DNA from: Glaciecola amylolytica
Lineage (GTDB): Bacteria > Bacteroidota > Bacteroidia > Flavobacteriales_D > Crocinitomicaceae
Reading direction: 5' to 3'
NCBI GenBank assembly: GCA_003856375.1
Contig: CP034120.1
Span: forward strand, 4,521,501-4,585,500
Length of the DNA stretch: 64,000 bases
Shown here: positions 24,501 to 32,383 of the stretch, piece by piece
Numbering within the stretch: the first letter of the stretch is position 1
Layout: every line of letters starts with the position of its first letter
Translations under genes and position numbers: made by a program
Notes under the pieces: model-generated
Told to the model about the DNA's origin: nothing
The model's database searches: none
The model's input: only the letters and a program-made list of their open reading frames with translations

Positions 24501-24886
24501 TGAATCCGGATGTAACGGTTCGTACTCGTGGTGTAATGGAAAAATGTTCATTCTGTGTTCAGAAGATCCAATCAGTGAAATTGGAAGCTAAAGTTCAAAA
24601 CAGAACTGTTCAGGATAGTGACTTCGAATCTGCTTGTTCAGATGCTTGTCCTGCCGGAGCAATCGTATTCGGTGACTGGAATGATGTAAACTCTAAGATT
24701 CGCAAAGTTTCAGGAGGAAAACGTTCTTACCAGGCATTGGAAGAAGTAGGAGTGAAACCAAATGTTTGGTACCAGGTGAAAGTTCGTAACAACGAAAACA
24801 CTGAGCTGGACAGATTGGCGGCAGAAGCTCATCATGGTGGACATGGAGCTCATGCTGAAAAACATGAAAGTAAGTCAAATCATTAA
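21572..24886 (+). CDS. actB: Alternative Complex III subunit B, molybdopterin-like plus ferredoxin
   Basis: A 1104-residue fusion. A twin-arginine signal ('STARRDFLKFLGFSVAAA', ~residues 47-64) followed by 'ACEAP' suggests Tat export with possible lipidation. The central ~700 residues resemble a molybdopterin oxidoreductase without an obvious N-terminal cluster. The C-terminal part has four cysteine groups for 4Fe-4S/3Fe-4S clusters: 'CFGCGVCIIAC' (~823), 'CQQCNHAPCETVCPV' (~902), 'CIGTRYCANNCPY' and 'CSFCVQK'. The protein ends in a His-rich tail ('HHGGHGAHAEKH'). It receives electrons from quinol oxidation at ActC/F and hands them to the ActA haems. Confidence 0.93.
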   Translation: MAMSKKYWKGLDELHETPAFVESRDREFSPSVSVDEFLGDDQLAETSTARRDFLKFLGFSVAAATVAACEAPVTKAIPYVVKPENVTPGVATWYASTYYDGNAYASIVVKTREGRPIYIKGNRDFGFTQGALTPQIVSSVLSLYDNARLKTAQSKGKDISWEKLDGAVKASLADIKKSNGKVAFVANSVISPSMQGAIVDLSTSIFGEVKDANGMLTVHPNFNFIQYDAISYSGMREANLESFGMRAIPDYDFLQAKTIVSIGADFLSTWLLGNAFSADYGKRREPDGEWMSKHFQFESTMSITGSNADYRGMIKPSEQANVLSYILGKFGVNTGVSSALPKEAQAVADSAVKALKASKGMSVVVSGSNNKAIQILTNKLNSVLGAYGKTILFEKQLQMFQSEDAKMQKFVSDVVAGKGPDAVFFLGTNPAYNLPNGKEFAAALEKVKLSVSLSSYGDETASKCSYIAPDHHALESWMDFNPKAGHYSIAQPTIRPLFDTAPAMESLLVWAGSKNRGGKDSRVAYEYISKNWEIYGFPYQTKYSDFNTYFEMAIHNSCNEDMVMPAAALPVFNDASLSKVAGKLPKAGSLEVVLYQKAGIGNGDMAGNPWLQEMPDPITKVTWDNYITMSPETMKKDGYAVTFDQENGLNLATVKVGNESITLPVYPSPGQAAGTIGIALGYGRGEGNEEIGNAAFVTKEYGGFATDEKGNRVTVGKNAFRFLTWENGTYQNNVVGSLTAELAKGKYPIAATQIHHTVMSRNSIVRETTLEIYQNEEEGTYNHKHVLHTHEGEVPISEFDLWDAHPVENIGHRWGMTIDLNQCFGCGVCIIACQAENNIPVVGKDEVRRGREMHWLRIDRYFASSEEAAVGTRKDPVLGHLDYVESEIPTANPAVVHMPMMCQQCNHAPCETVCPVAATTHSNEGLNQMTYNRCIGTRYCANNCPYKVRRFNWFNYPSYKKFTEINPAQDDLGRMVLNPDVTVRTRGVMEKCSFCVQKIQSVKLEAKVQNRTVQDSDFESACSDACPAGAIVFGDWNDVNSKIRKVSGGKRSYQALEEVGVKPNVWYQVKVRNNENTELDRLAAEAHHGGHGAHAEKHESKSNH

Positions 24887-24905
24887 TTGCTAAAAATAAA
24901 GTCTA

Positions 24906-26354
24906 ATGCATAAGGAAGCTGCAATTCGTGAACCCCTCATATTAGGTCACAAGACGTATCACGAGATTACCGAGGACGTATGTAAACCGATTGAGGATAA
25001 AGCACCGCGCATGTGGTACATTTTATTCGGTATCGCTTTAATTATCGGATTATACGGAGTAGGATGTATCTTTTACTTGTTAGGAACAGGTATTGGAGTT
25101 TGGGGATTAAACAAGACCGTTGGTTGGGCTTGGGATATTACCAACTTCGTTTGGTGGGTAGGTATCGGTCACGCCGGAACCCTGATCTCAGCAGTATTGT
25201 TATTGTTCCGTCAAAAATGGAGAATGGCGATCAACCGTTCAGCAGAAGCGATGACCATCTTCGCGGTATTCATGGCTGGTTTGTTCCCGTTAATTCACAT
25301 GGGTCGTTTATGGGTAGGTTACTGGACTCTTCCTTTGCCAAACCACTTCGGTTCTTTGTGGGTAAACTTTAACTCACCGTTGCTATGGGACGTATTCGCG
25401 ATCTCAACGTATCTTTCCGTATCATTAGTATTCTGGTACATCGGTTTGATTCCTGACTTCGCAACGATTCGTGACCGTGTGAAAAAACCGATTCCAAAGA
25501 AAATGTACTCGATCCTTTCTTTCGGATGGTCTGGCCGCGCGAAGCACTGGAATCGTTTCGAATTGGTTTCATTGGTACTTGCAGGTGTTGCTACACCGTT
25601 GGTATTCTCGGTTCACTCGATTGTATCCTTTGACTTTGCTACATCGGTTATTCCTGGATGGCATACAACAATCTTCCCTCCTTACTTCGTAGCAGGAGCC
25701 GTTTTCTCCGGGTTCGCCATGGTACAGACGCTTCTACTTGTAATGCGTAAGGCAATGAAGTTGGAAGCTTACATCCACACAAGACACGTTGAGTACATGA
25801 ACATCGTAATCATGGTTACAGGTTCCATCGTAGGTACTGCGTATATCACTGAGTTATTTATCTCCTGGTATTCAGGTGTGGAATATGAAGCATATGCATT
25901 CTTCAACCGTGCAGCAGGACCATACTGGTGGGCATACTGGTCAATGATGACTTGTAACGTGGTATCTCCACAGTTGATGTGGTTCAAAAAATTGCGCAGA
26001 AGCTTATTGTTTACATTCATCATTTCGATCGTTGTAAACATCGGTATGTGGTTCGAGCGTTACGTAATTATCGTAACATCTATTCACAGAGATTACTTGC
26101 CATCTTCATGGTCTATGCACTACCCAAGTCATATCGACTTAGGTGTATATGTCGGAACGATCGGTTTATTCTTCGTATTCTTCTTATTGTTTGCTCGTTT
26201 CTTCCCGGTATTGGCATTGAACGAATTGAAAACAATCTTGAAGTCTTCAGGTGAATCTTACAAGAACGACACCGCTCCGGTTCACCCTTATTTTGCAAAA
26301 AACGGTCATGGTAGCCACGGACACGATGACCACGATAATACTCACAATCATTAA
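24906..26354 (+). CDS. actC: Alternative Complex III subunit C, NrfD-like quinol-binding protein
   Basis: A 482-residue polytopic membrane protein of the NrfD/PsrC family with about ten hydrophobic segments. The 'GIGHAGTLISAVLLLFRQKWR' segment and 'HMGRLWVGYW' are recognisable. It forms the quinol-oxidation site of Alternative Complex III. The C-terminus is unusually His/Asp-rich ('GHGSHGHDDHDNTHNH'). It starts 20 bases after actB and ends 10 bases before actD. Confidence 0.93.
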   Translation: MHKEAAIREPLILGHKTYHEITEDVCKPIEDKAPRMWYILFGIALIIGLYGVGCIFYLLGTGIGVWGLNKTVGWAWDITNFVWWVGIGHAGTLISAVLLLFRQKWRMAINRSAEAMTIFAVFMAGLFPLIHMGRLWVGYWTLPLPNHFGSLWVNFNSPLLWDVFAISTYLSVSLVFWYIGLIPDFATIRDRVKKPIPKKMYSILSFGWSGRAKHWNRFELVSLVLAGVATPLVFSVHSIVSFDFATSVIPGWHTTIFPPYFVAGAVFSGFAMVQTLLLVMRKAMKLEAYIHTRHVEYMNIVIMVTGSIVGTAYITELFISWYSGVEYEAYAFFNRAAGPYWWAYWSMMTCNVVSPQLMWFKKLRRSLLFTFIISIVVNIGMWFERYVIIVTSIHRDYLPSSWSMHYPSHIDLGVYVGTIGLFFVFFLLFARFFPVLALNELKTILKSSGESYKNDTAPVHPYFAKNGHGSHGHDDHDNTHNH

Positions 26355-26363
26355 TAGAGAAAC

Positions 26364-26900
26364 ATGGCAGAGAAAGTAATTTATGCAATGTATGACGACG
26401 ACGATGTGCTAAAAGATGGCGCAAAGAAGTTAGTCGCTAAAGGAGTTAAAGTAGCTGACGTGTTTTCTCCGTTTCCGATTCACGGAATTGATCCGATTAT
26501 CGGTGTGAAACAAACGCGTTTGGGAATCATGGCATTCTTGTATGGTTTGACGGGTACTGCGTTGGCAACTTTGGGAATGAACTATTTCATGATTCATGAC
26601 TGGCCGATGAACATCGGTGGTAAGCCGAACGACAGTTATTTGGACAACGTATTGGCTTTCATTCCGATTACATTTGAGTTCACGGTATTGTGTGCTGCTC
26701 ACGGAATGGCAATTACTTATTTACTATTGAATAAGACTTTGCCAGGAATGCCGGCAACAAACCCGGATCCTCGTACAACTGATGATAAATTCGTAATGGA
26801 ATTGCGTTTGTCTCAAAACGGTCAATTCTCAGAAACAGAATTGTTATCCATGTTGAATGAAACTGGAGTGATAGAAGTAGATCAAAAAGATATTCATTAA
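26364..26900 (+). CDS. actD: Alternative Complex III subunit D (DUF3341)
   Basis: A 178-residue protein with a soluble N-terminal region ('YAMYDDDDVLKDGAKKLVAKGV') and two membrane helices ('LGIMAFLYGLTGTALATLGM' and 'FIPITFEFTVLCAAHGMAI'), which is the DUF3341 layout. It is a structural subunit without cofactors. Its position between actC and actE is the conserved order. Confidence 0.93.
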   Translation: MAEKVIYAMYDDDDVLKDGAKKLVAKGVKVADVFSPFPIHGIDPIIGVKQTRLGIMAFLYGLTGTALATLGMNYFMIHDWPMNIGGKPNDSYLDNVLAFIPITFEFTVLCAAHGMAITYLLLNKTLPGMPATNPDPRTTDDKFVMELRLSQNGQFSETELLSMLNETGVIEVDQKDIH

Positions 26901-26945
26901 TTAACTGTAGATAGTAAGTCTTACAGAGCTTAAAGACCAATACAG

Positions 26946-27692
26946 ATGAAAGTAAAATTCAAGGCATTTGCACAGTTTTCATTAGTAGCGTTGCTAGCTG
27001 CAGCGTGTACTTCTGATCCTGATAGTGCAGGTTTAGAATACATGCCTGATATGTATCGTTCTCCTGCGATTGAACCATATGTTGATTATGGTGAAGTTCG
27101 TGGTCAGATAAATGACGAGTTGAAAATGCGTCGTTCCGCTATGGTTCCTCCGCGTTATGCAATTCCTTATGCGGGTACAGATTCGGCAACTGTTCATACA
27201 TTGCTTCCATATCACCGTTTACCGGGGAGATTGTTTAGAGAATCACATGGTTTGTATCAGTATGACGTGTCTCCGAACGAAGATGCGGATTACGAATACA
27301 ATCTTGCTGGTGCAGATGTGAATCCTCTTAAGTTAACTTCAAAAGAAGTGGCTGATAAGATTTTCGCAGATGGAAAGGCTTTGTATCAAATCAACTGTAA
27401 TCACTGTCACGGTGAAAAGGGAGACGGAAACGGACCAATGGTTGTTTCCGGAGCTTATACAGGAGCAGCTGTATTGACGAGTTTGGCAATTCCTGAAGGA
27501 AAAATGTTCTACTCTATTTACTACGGTAAAGGTATGATGGGAGCTCACGCATCTTTATTGAACAAAAAAGAGATTTGGACATTGGTTCATTACGTAAGAA
27601 GATTCCAGGATTCAAAATACGGAACTTTTGACGCAAACGGACTTCCGGCTTGGGGAGCAACAGCTTCTGCAGCTTCAGATACAATAAAGTAA
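26946..27692 (+). CDS. actE: Alternative Complex III subunit E, monohaem cytochrome c lipoprotein
   Basis: A 248-residue protein with a lipoprotein signal (lipobox 'LAAAC', lipidated C21). One haem site 'CNHCH' lies near residue 150, with 'KMFYSIYYGKGMMGAHA' providing the likely axial Met downstream. It passes electrons from ActA to the oxidase. The mature N-terminus ('YMPDMYRSPAIEPY') matches the conserved segment of Bacteroidota ActE proteins. Confidence 0.92.
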   Translation: MKVKFKAFAQFSLVALLAAACTSDPDSAGLEYMPDMYRSPAIEPYVDYGEVRGQINDELKMRRSAMVPPRYAIPYAGTDSATVHTLLPYHRLPGRLFRESHGLYQYDVSPNEDADYEYNLAGADVNPLKLTSKEVADKIFADGKALYQINCNHCHGEKGDGNGPMVVSGAYTGAAVLTSLAIPEGKMFYSIYYGKGMMGAHASLLNKKEIWTLVHYVRRFQDSKYGTFDANGLPAWGATASAASDTIK

Positions 27693-27717
27693 TTACTAAG
27701 ATAGAAAACGAAAAGAA

Positions 27718-28914
27718 ATGGAATTCAAAATTTCATCAAAAGCAAAATCCCTAACGGTAGTCCTGATGTTGTTGGGAGTTATCGGCATCTGTTTAGGTGT
27801 TTGGATCGAATTTAGTTGCCATGGAGGTGAGCACTTTCAACAACGTTTTTTAGGAAACTTGTTGGTAGATAGTTTCTTCTTTTTCGCAATTGGTTTAGGA
27901 GCATTATACTTTTTGGCTTTGCAGTATGCAACTGAAACAGGTTGGTATGCTTCCGTAAAACGAATCATTGAAGGAGTAGCAGGTTTTTTACCTTACGGTA
28001 TCGCATTGATGTTGGTAACGCTATTGACGCTTTCTTTGACGAAAGGTGGAGGAATTTATGTGTGGATGGATAATGCACACGTAGAACACGACCCGATCTT
28101 AGTGAAAAAATCAGCTTATTTGAACCAATGGTTTTTCTGGATCAGAACATTGGCTTACATGGCGGTTTACTTCATTTTCTGGAGAGGTTTCAAAATGCGT
28201 TCATTGGAAGAAGATAGAGTAGGTGGAACAGCGATTCACTTCACAAACTATAAAAAAGGAGCATTGTTCCTGGTATTCTTCGCGGTATTCTCCTCAACTT
28301 CTGCTTGGGACTGGATCATGTCAATCGACGCGCATTGGTTCTCAACATTGTTCGGATGGTACGTATTCGCAGGAATGTGGTGTTCTACAATGGTTGTTTT
28401 GGTAACATTGACATTGTATTTGAAAAAGCAAGGTTACTTGAGCAAAGTAAATGAAAACCACATCCACGATTTAGGAAAATGGACTTTCGCAACTTCATTC
28501 TTATGGTCTTACTTGTGGTTCTCTCAATTCATGTTGATTTGGTACGCAAACATTCCGGAAGAGGTAACATACCACTTGACGCGAATTGAAGATTTCAAAT
28601 TATTGTACTTCGGTATGTTCTTTATCAACTTCGCATTCCCGATGTTGTTATTGATGTCTCGTGACGCTAAACGTCATGCCGGTGTTTTGACAGCAGTTGG
28701 AGTAATCATTTTCGCAGGTCACTGGGTTGATGCTTACCTGATGGTAATGGGAGGTTCAATGGGTAAAAATGCATACATCGGAGCATTGGAAATCGGTATG
28801 GCTTTATTGTTCTTAGGATTCTTCATCAGAATTATTCTTACGAACCTGACTAAAGCACCATTGATGCCGGTAAATCACCCGTTCCTTGACGAAAGTATTC
28901 ACCACGAAATTTAA
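27718..28914 (+). CDS. actF: Alternative Complex III subunit F
   Basis: A 398-residue protein with about ten membrane segments, related to ActC/NrfD but without cofactor motifs. Trp/His-rich loops such as 'SSTSAWDWIMSIDAHWFSTLFGWY' are typical of ActF. It forms the second membrane half of the complex. Neither a quinone site nor a proton path can be read with certainty. It is followed 33 bases later by coxB in the same direction. Confidence 0.92.
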   Translation: MEFKISSKAKSLTVVLMLLGVIGICLGVWIEFSCHGGEHFQQRFLGNLLVDSFFFFAIGLGALYFLALQYATETGWYASVKRIIEGVAGFLPYGIALMLVTLLTLSLTKGGGIYVWMDNAHVEHDPILVKKSAYLNQWFFWIRTLAYMAVYFIFWRGFKMRSLEEDRVGGTAIHFTNYKKGALFLVFFAVFSSTSAWDWIMSIDAHWFSTLFGWYVFAGMWCSTMVVLVTLTLYLKKQGYLSKVNENHIHDLGKWTFATSFLWSYLWFSQFMLIWYANIPEEVTYHLTRIEDFKLLYFGMFFINFAFPMLLLMSRDAKRHAGVLTAVGVIIFAGHWVDAYLMVMGGSMGKNAYIGALEIGMALLFLGFFIRIILTNLTKAPLMPVNHPFLDESIHHEI

Positions 28915-28947
28915 TAAGGCACTTGTTGTTACGATAAAATAAAAAAC

Positions 28948-30228
28948 ATGACAAAGCTAATCGTATTAATAGTTATCATTTTAGGAGTAATTGCAATCGC
29001 ACAGTTGGTGCGTATGTATGAGCTTTCTTCTAAATTAAGAAATCGTCGTGAGGAGGATATTCCAAACCGCGATAACCGTTTGAATGCAACCTTATTGTTG
29101 GTGTTTATGTTTGCGTTTTTCGCATCTGTAATCTACTTATTCGTTGAGTATGGATTTACAGGTCGTGGAGAAGCTGCATCTGTTCACGGTGCTTCAACTG
29201 ACTGGTTGTTGAACCTGAACTTATGGATCATTACGGCGGTATTCTTTTTAACAAATGCCTTGTTGTTCGGATTCGCGTTCAAATATGTTCGTAAGCCAGG
29301 AGTAAAAGCATATTGGTTCCCGCACGATAACCGTTTGGAGTTGATGTGGACAGTAGTTCCGGCTATCGTTCTTGCAATCATCATCATCCTTGGTTTGAAA
29401 TCATGGAATGAGCAAACGGATGACGCGTCCAAAGAAGCTATCCGAATCGAGTTGTTCTCAAAGCAATTTGACTGGACAGTTCGCATGGGTGGAGACGACA
29501 ACACATTAGGTTATTTTGATTACAAATTGACCAATGAGAATAACCCGTTGGCTTTATTGACTACGAAAACAATTCAGGATGCAATCGACAGTATGGAAAA
29601 CAGTTCAACTGGAATCCATGCTTTAGAAATGAAATTGAACGATCCGAAATTGATGTTTGCTCCGGAAGACCATGCTTTGATGGTGAAGGATCTGGGAGCG
29701 AAAGAACGTTTGGTTCGTATGTTGTACCAATTGAAAGCTCGTCACAACAGTGCTTTGGATGCACGTGCTTTGGATGATATCGTTTTCAACGCGAGTGATA
29801 CTTTGTACTTATGTAAAGATCAGGATTACGAATTCAACTTCCGTTCGAAAGATGTAATTCACTCTGCATATTTCCCTCACTTCCGTGCTCAAATGAATAC
29901 GGTTCCGGGACAAACAACACGATTCAAGTTTACACCTACAATCACGACTACCGAAATGCGCGGTAAGATGAACAATCCAAAGTTCAACTACGTATTGATG
30001 TGTAACAAGATCTGTGGTTCTTCCCATTACAAAATGAAGTTAATGGTTGTGGTATTGGATAAACCGGCTTATAAGAAATGGTATGCAAGAGTTTCCAAAT
30101 TGGATCCGAAAGCAGCTGATCTGTGTAAGACATTCAAAAATGTTTATCCGGTTGGAAAACCGAAAGCAGCAGCTCCGGCTGACTCAACGGGGGTAGCAGC
30201 AGATACAATTCCAGCTCCAGTATTATAA
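28948..30228 (+). CDS. coxB: Cytochrome c oxidase subunit II
   Basis: A 426-residue protein. The C-terminal cupredoxin domain has the CuA site: C352-x3-C356-x3-H360-x2-M363 ('CNKICGSSHYKM'), with a further His in 'DVIHSAYFPHF' (~310). The N-terminus has about four hydrophobic segments rather than the usual two. Between the first cupredoxin strand ('FDWTVRMGGDDNTLGYFDY') and 'DYEFNFRSKD' lies a ~90-residue charged, helical insertion. The C-terminus is Ala/Pro-rich. No haem c motif is fused. It receives electrons from ActA/ActE. Confidence 0.93.
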   Translation: MTKLIVLIVIILGVIAIAQLVRMYELSSKLRNRREEDIPNRDNRLNATLLLVFMFAFFASVIYLFVEYGFTGRGEAASVHGASTDWLLNLNLWIITAVFFLTNALLFGFAFKYVRKPGVKAYWFPHDNRLELMWTVVPAIVLAIIIILGLKSWNEQTDDASKEAIRIELFSKQFDWTVRMGGDDNTLGYFDYKLTNENNPLALLTTKTIQDAIDSMENSSTGIHALEMKLNDPKLMFAPEDHALMVKDLGAKERLVRMLYQLKARHNSALDARALDDIVFNASDTLYLCKDQDYEFNFRSKDVIHSAYFPHFRAQMNTVPGQTTRFKFTPTITTTEMRGKMNNPKFNYVLMCNKICGSSHYKMKLMVVVLDKPAYKKWYARVSKLDPKAADLCKTFKNVYPVGKPKAAAPADSTGVAADTIPAPVL

Positions 30229-30266
30229 TTAGTTAATTAAGTAAAAACAGCATAATAAATAAAATC

Positions 30267-32075
30267 ATGGCAGCTCACGAAGCACACGCACATCACGACG
30301 CTCATGGACATCATCACCATGAAGAAGGTTTTATTTCTAAATATATTTTTAGTCAGGACCATAAAATGATTGGAAAGCAGTTCCTTATGACTGCTGTATT
30401 CATGGGAGTGGTGGCAATGTTATTGTCTATCTTATTCCGTATTCAATTGGCTTGGCCTGGTGAACCTTCTGACTTCTTGTCATTTTTCTTGGGTGAAACC
30501 TGGGCTCCGGGAGGAGTAATGAAAGAGAGTATGTATTTAGGATTGGTGACAATTCACGGTACGATCATGGTATTCTTCCTTTTGACAGGTGGATTATCGG
30601 GAACTTTCTCAAACTTGCTTATTCCGTTGCAAATTGGTGCGCGTGATATGGCTTCCGGTTTGTTGAACATGTTGTCATACTGGATGTTCCTTGCTTCGTC
30701 ATTGATCATGTTGTTCTCTTTGTTCATTGAAACAGGACCAGCATCTTCAGGATGGACAGTTTATCCTCCATTATCTGCGTTGCCACAGGCTATCGAAGGT
30801 TCCGGATTGGGAATGACATTGTGGTTGATCTCTATGAGTATCTTCATCGCATCGTCTTTGTTGGGTTCATTGAACTACATCGTTACAATCTTTAACTTGC
30901 GTACAAAAGGGATGAAGATGACACGTATGCCATTAACAATTTGGGCGTTCTTCATTACTGCAATCTTAGGGGTTTTATCTTTCCCGGTATTATTGTCTGC
31001 TGCATTGTTGTTGATGATGGACCGTTTGGCTGGAACATCTTTCTACCTTTCTGATATCATCGTAGGATCTGAAATGTTGGAAAATCACGGTGGTTCTCCA
31101 TTGTTGTATCAGCATTTATTCTGGTTCTTGGGTCACCCGGAGGTATACATCGTATTATTGCCGGCGCTTGGTCTGACCTCTGAAGTCATTTCGACCAACT
31201 CACGTAAACCGATCTTCGGTTACCGTGCGATGATTGGTTCTATCCTTGCGATTGGTTTCTTATCGTTCATCGTTTGGGGTCACCACATGTTCGTTACAGG
31301 TATGAACCCGTTCATCGGTTCGGTATTCGTATTTACAACCTTGTTGATTGCGATTCCTTCGGCTGTAAAAGTATTTAACTACATCACAACAATCTGGAGA
31401 GGATCTAACATCTACACTCCTGCAATGTTGTTCTCAATCGGATTGGTTTCTACGTTCATTACAGGTGGTGTAACAGGTATTATCCTTGCGGATTCAGCTT
31501 TGGATATCGCGGTTCACGATACGTATTTCGTTGTTGCCCATTTCCACATTGTAATGGGTATGTCAGCGGTATTCGGAATGTTTGCCGGAGTTTACCACTG
31601 GTTCCCGAAAATGTTCGGACGTATGTTGAACACACGTTTAGGATACGCTCACTTCTGGGTAACAATCGTTGGATCTTACGGAGTATTCTTCCCAATGCAC
31701 TTTGTTGGATTGGCAGGAGCACCAAGACGTTATTATGATTACTCAGTTATCGGAGAATACGATTCACCGACACATGATATGATTATGGACTTGAACGTGA
31801 TCATCACCATTTTTGCGATCATCGCAGCATTTGGACAGTTGATTTTCTTGTTCAACTTCTTCTACAGTATTTATCGTGGTCCTAAAGCGGTTCAAAACCC
31901 TTGGAAATCGAATACATTGGAATGGACAACACCAGTTGAACATGTTCACGGAAACTGGCCTGGTGCTATTCCTGAAGTTCACCGTTGGCCTTATGATTAC
32001 TCTAAGCCAGGTGCTGAAGAGGACTTCATTCCGCAAACTGTTCCTTTGGGACCAGGAGAAGAAGGAGATCATTAA
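30267..32075 (+). CDS. coxA: Cytochrome c oxidase subunit I
   Basis: A 602-residue haem-copper oxidase subunit with all catalytic signatures: 'HGTIMVFFLL' (low-spin haem His), 'WFLGHPEVYIVLLPALG' (CuB His and the cross-linked Tyr), 'WGHHMFVTGM' (CuB His pair) and 'HDTYFVVAHFHIVMG' (haem a3 and a ligands). The N-terminus is strikingly His-rich (ten His in the first 20 residues). Subunits III and IV are not encoded next to it. It is the last gene of the operon and is followed by a strong terminator. Confidence 0.95.
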   Translation: MAAHEAHAHHDAHGHHHHEEGFISKYIFSQDHKMIGKQFLMTAVFMGVVAMLLSILFRIQLAWPGEPSDFLSFFLGETWAPGGVMKESMYLGLVTIHGTIMVFFLLTGGLSGTFSNLLIPLQIGARDMASGLLNMLSYWMFLASSLIMLFSLFIETGPASSGWTVYPPLSALPQAIEGSGLGMTLWLISMSIFIASSLLGSLNYIVTIFNLRTKGMKMTRMPLTIWAFFITAILGVLSFPVLLSAALLLMMDRLAGTSFYLSDIIVGSEMLENHGGSPLLYQHLFWFLGHPEVYIVLLPALGLTSEVISTNSRKPIFGYRAMIGSILAIGFLSFIVWGHHMFVTGMNPFIGSVFVFTTLLIAIPSAVKVFNYITTIWRGSNIYTPAMLFSIGLVSTFITGGVTGIILADSALDIAVHDTYFVVAHFHIVMGMSAVFGMFAGVYHWFPKMFGRMLNTRLGYAHFWVTIVGSYGVFFPMHFVGLAGAPRRYYDYSVIGEYDSPTHDMIMDLNVIITIFAIIAAFGQLIFLFNFFYSIYRGPKAVQNPWKSNTLEWTTPVEHVHGNWPGAIPEVHRWPYDYSKPGAEEDFIPQTVPLGPGEEGDH

Positions 32076-32092
32076 TAAGATATATTTTATAG

Positions 32093-32136
32093 AAAAGCCT
32101 CGATTCCGTATTTACGGGATCGAGGCTTTTTCTTTT
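32093..32136 (+). terminator. Strong terminator of the act-cox operon
   Basis: AAAAGCCTCGAT (32093-32104) pairs with ATCGAGGCTTTT (32119-32130), extended by CCGTA/TACGG inside, followed by TCTTTT. Confidence 0.9.
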
Positions 32137-32304
32137 GGGGCCTGAGGTCAGTAAGTGTTTTATGGATGCTCGTACAAGGGCTAAATTTGTCTTAGCCAAC
32201 CGAAGCTGTATTTTTTCAGGAGAACTCCTCTTTGAAACCATAAAGCGTTGTCCTGAGTTAAGGATATGGAATCGATAATGAAAAGTGATGGGGCACGAAT
32301 TCTA

Positions 32305-32340
32305 TATAAAAAAGTAGTCCCGGCATTTGCCGGGACTACT
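32305..32340 (-). terminator. Terminator of the C10 protease unit
   Basis: AGTAGTCCCGGC (32313-32324) and GCCGGGACTACT (32329-32340) pair perfectly around a 4-base loop. On the minus strand the stem is followed by six T residues. Confidence 0.9.
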
Positions 32341-32383
32341 AACTGTTTCAATAACTAATATTGGTTGAATTTGAGGATAGAAA

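Larger units (their letters stand above)
32076..32383. other. Intergenic region with two convergent terminators
   Basis: It holds the act-cox terminator (32093-32136), the minus-strand terminator (32305-32340) and between them a small hairpin GGCTAA/TTAGCC around 32179-32196. No gene was seen. Confidence 0.6.

Noticed and set aside
21572-24886. Active molybdenum oxidoreductase
   Set aside because: Context and fusion with the ferredoxin part identify ActB, whose molybdopterin-like domain is known to lack the cofactor.
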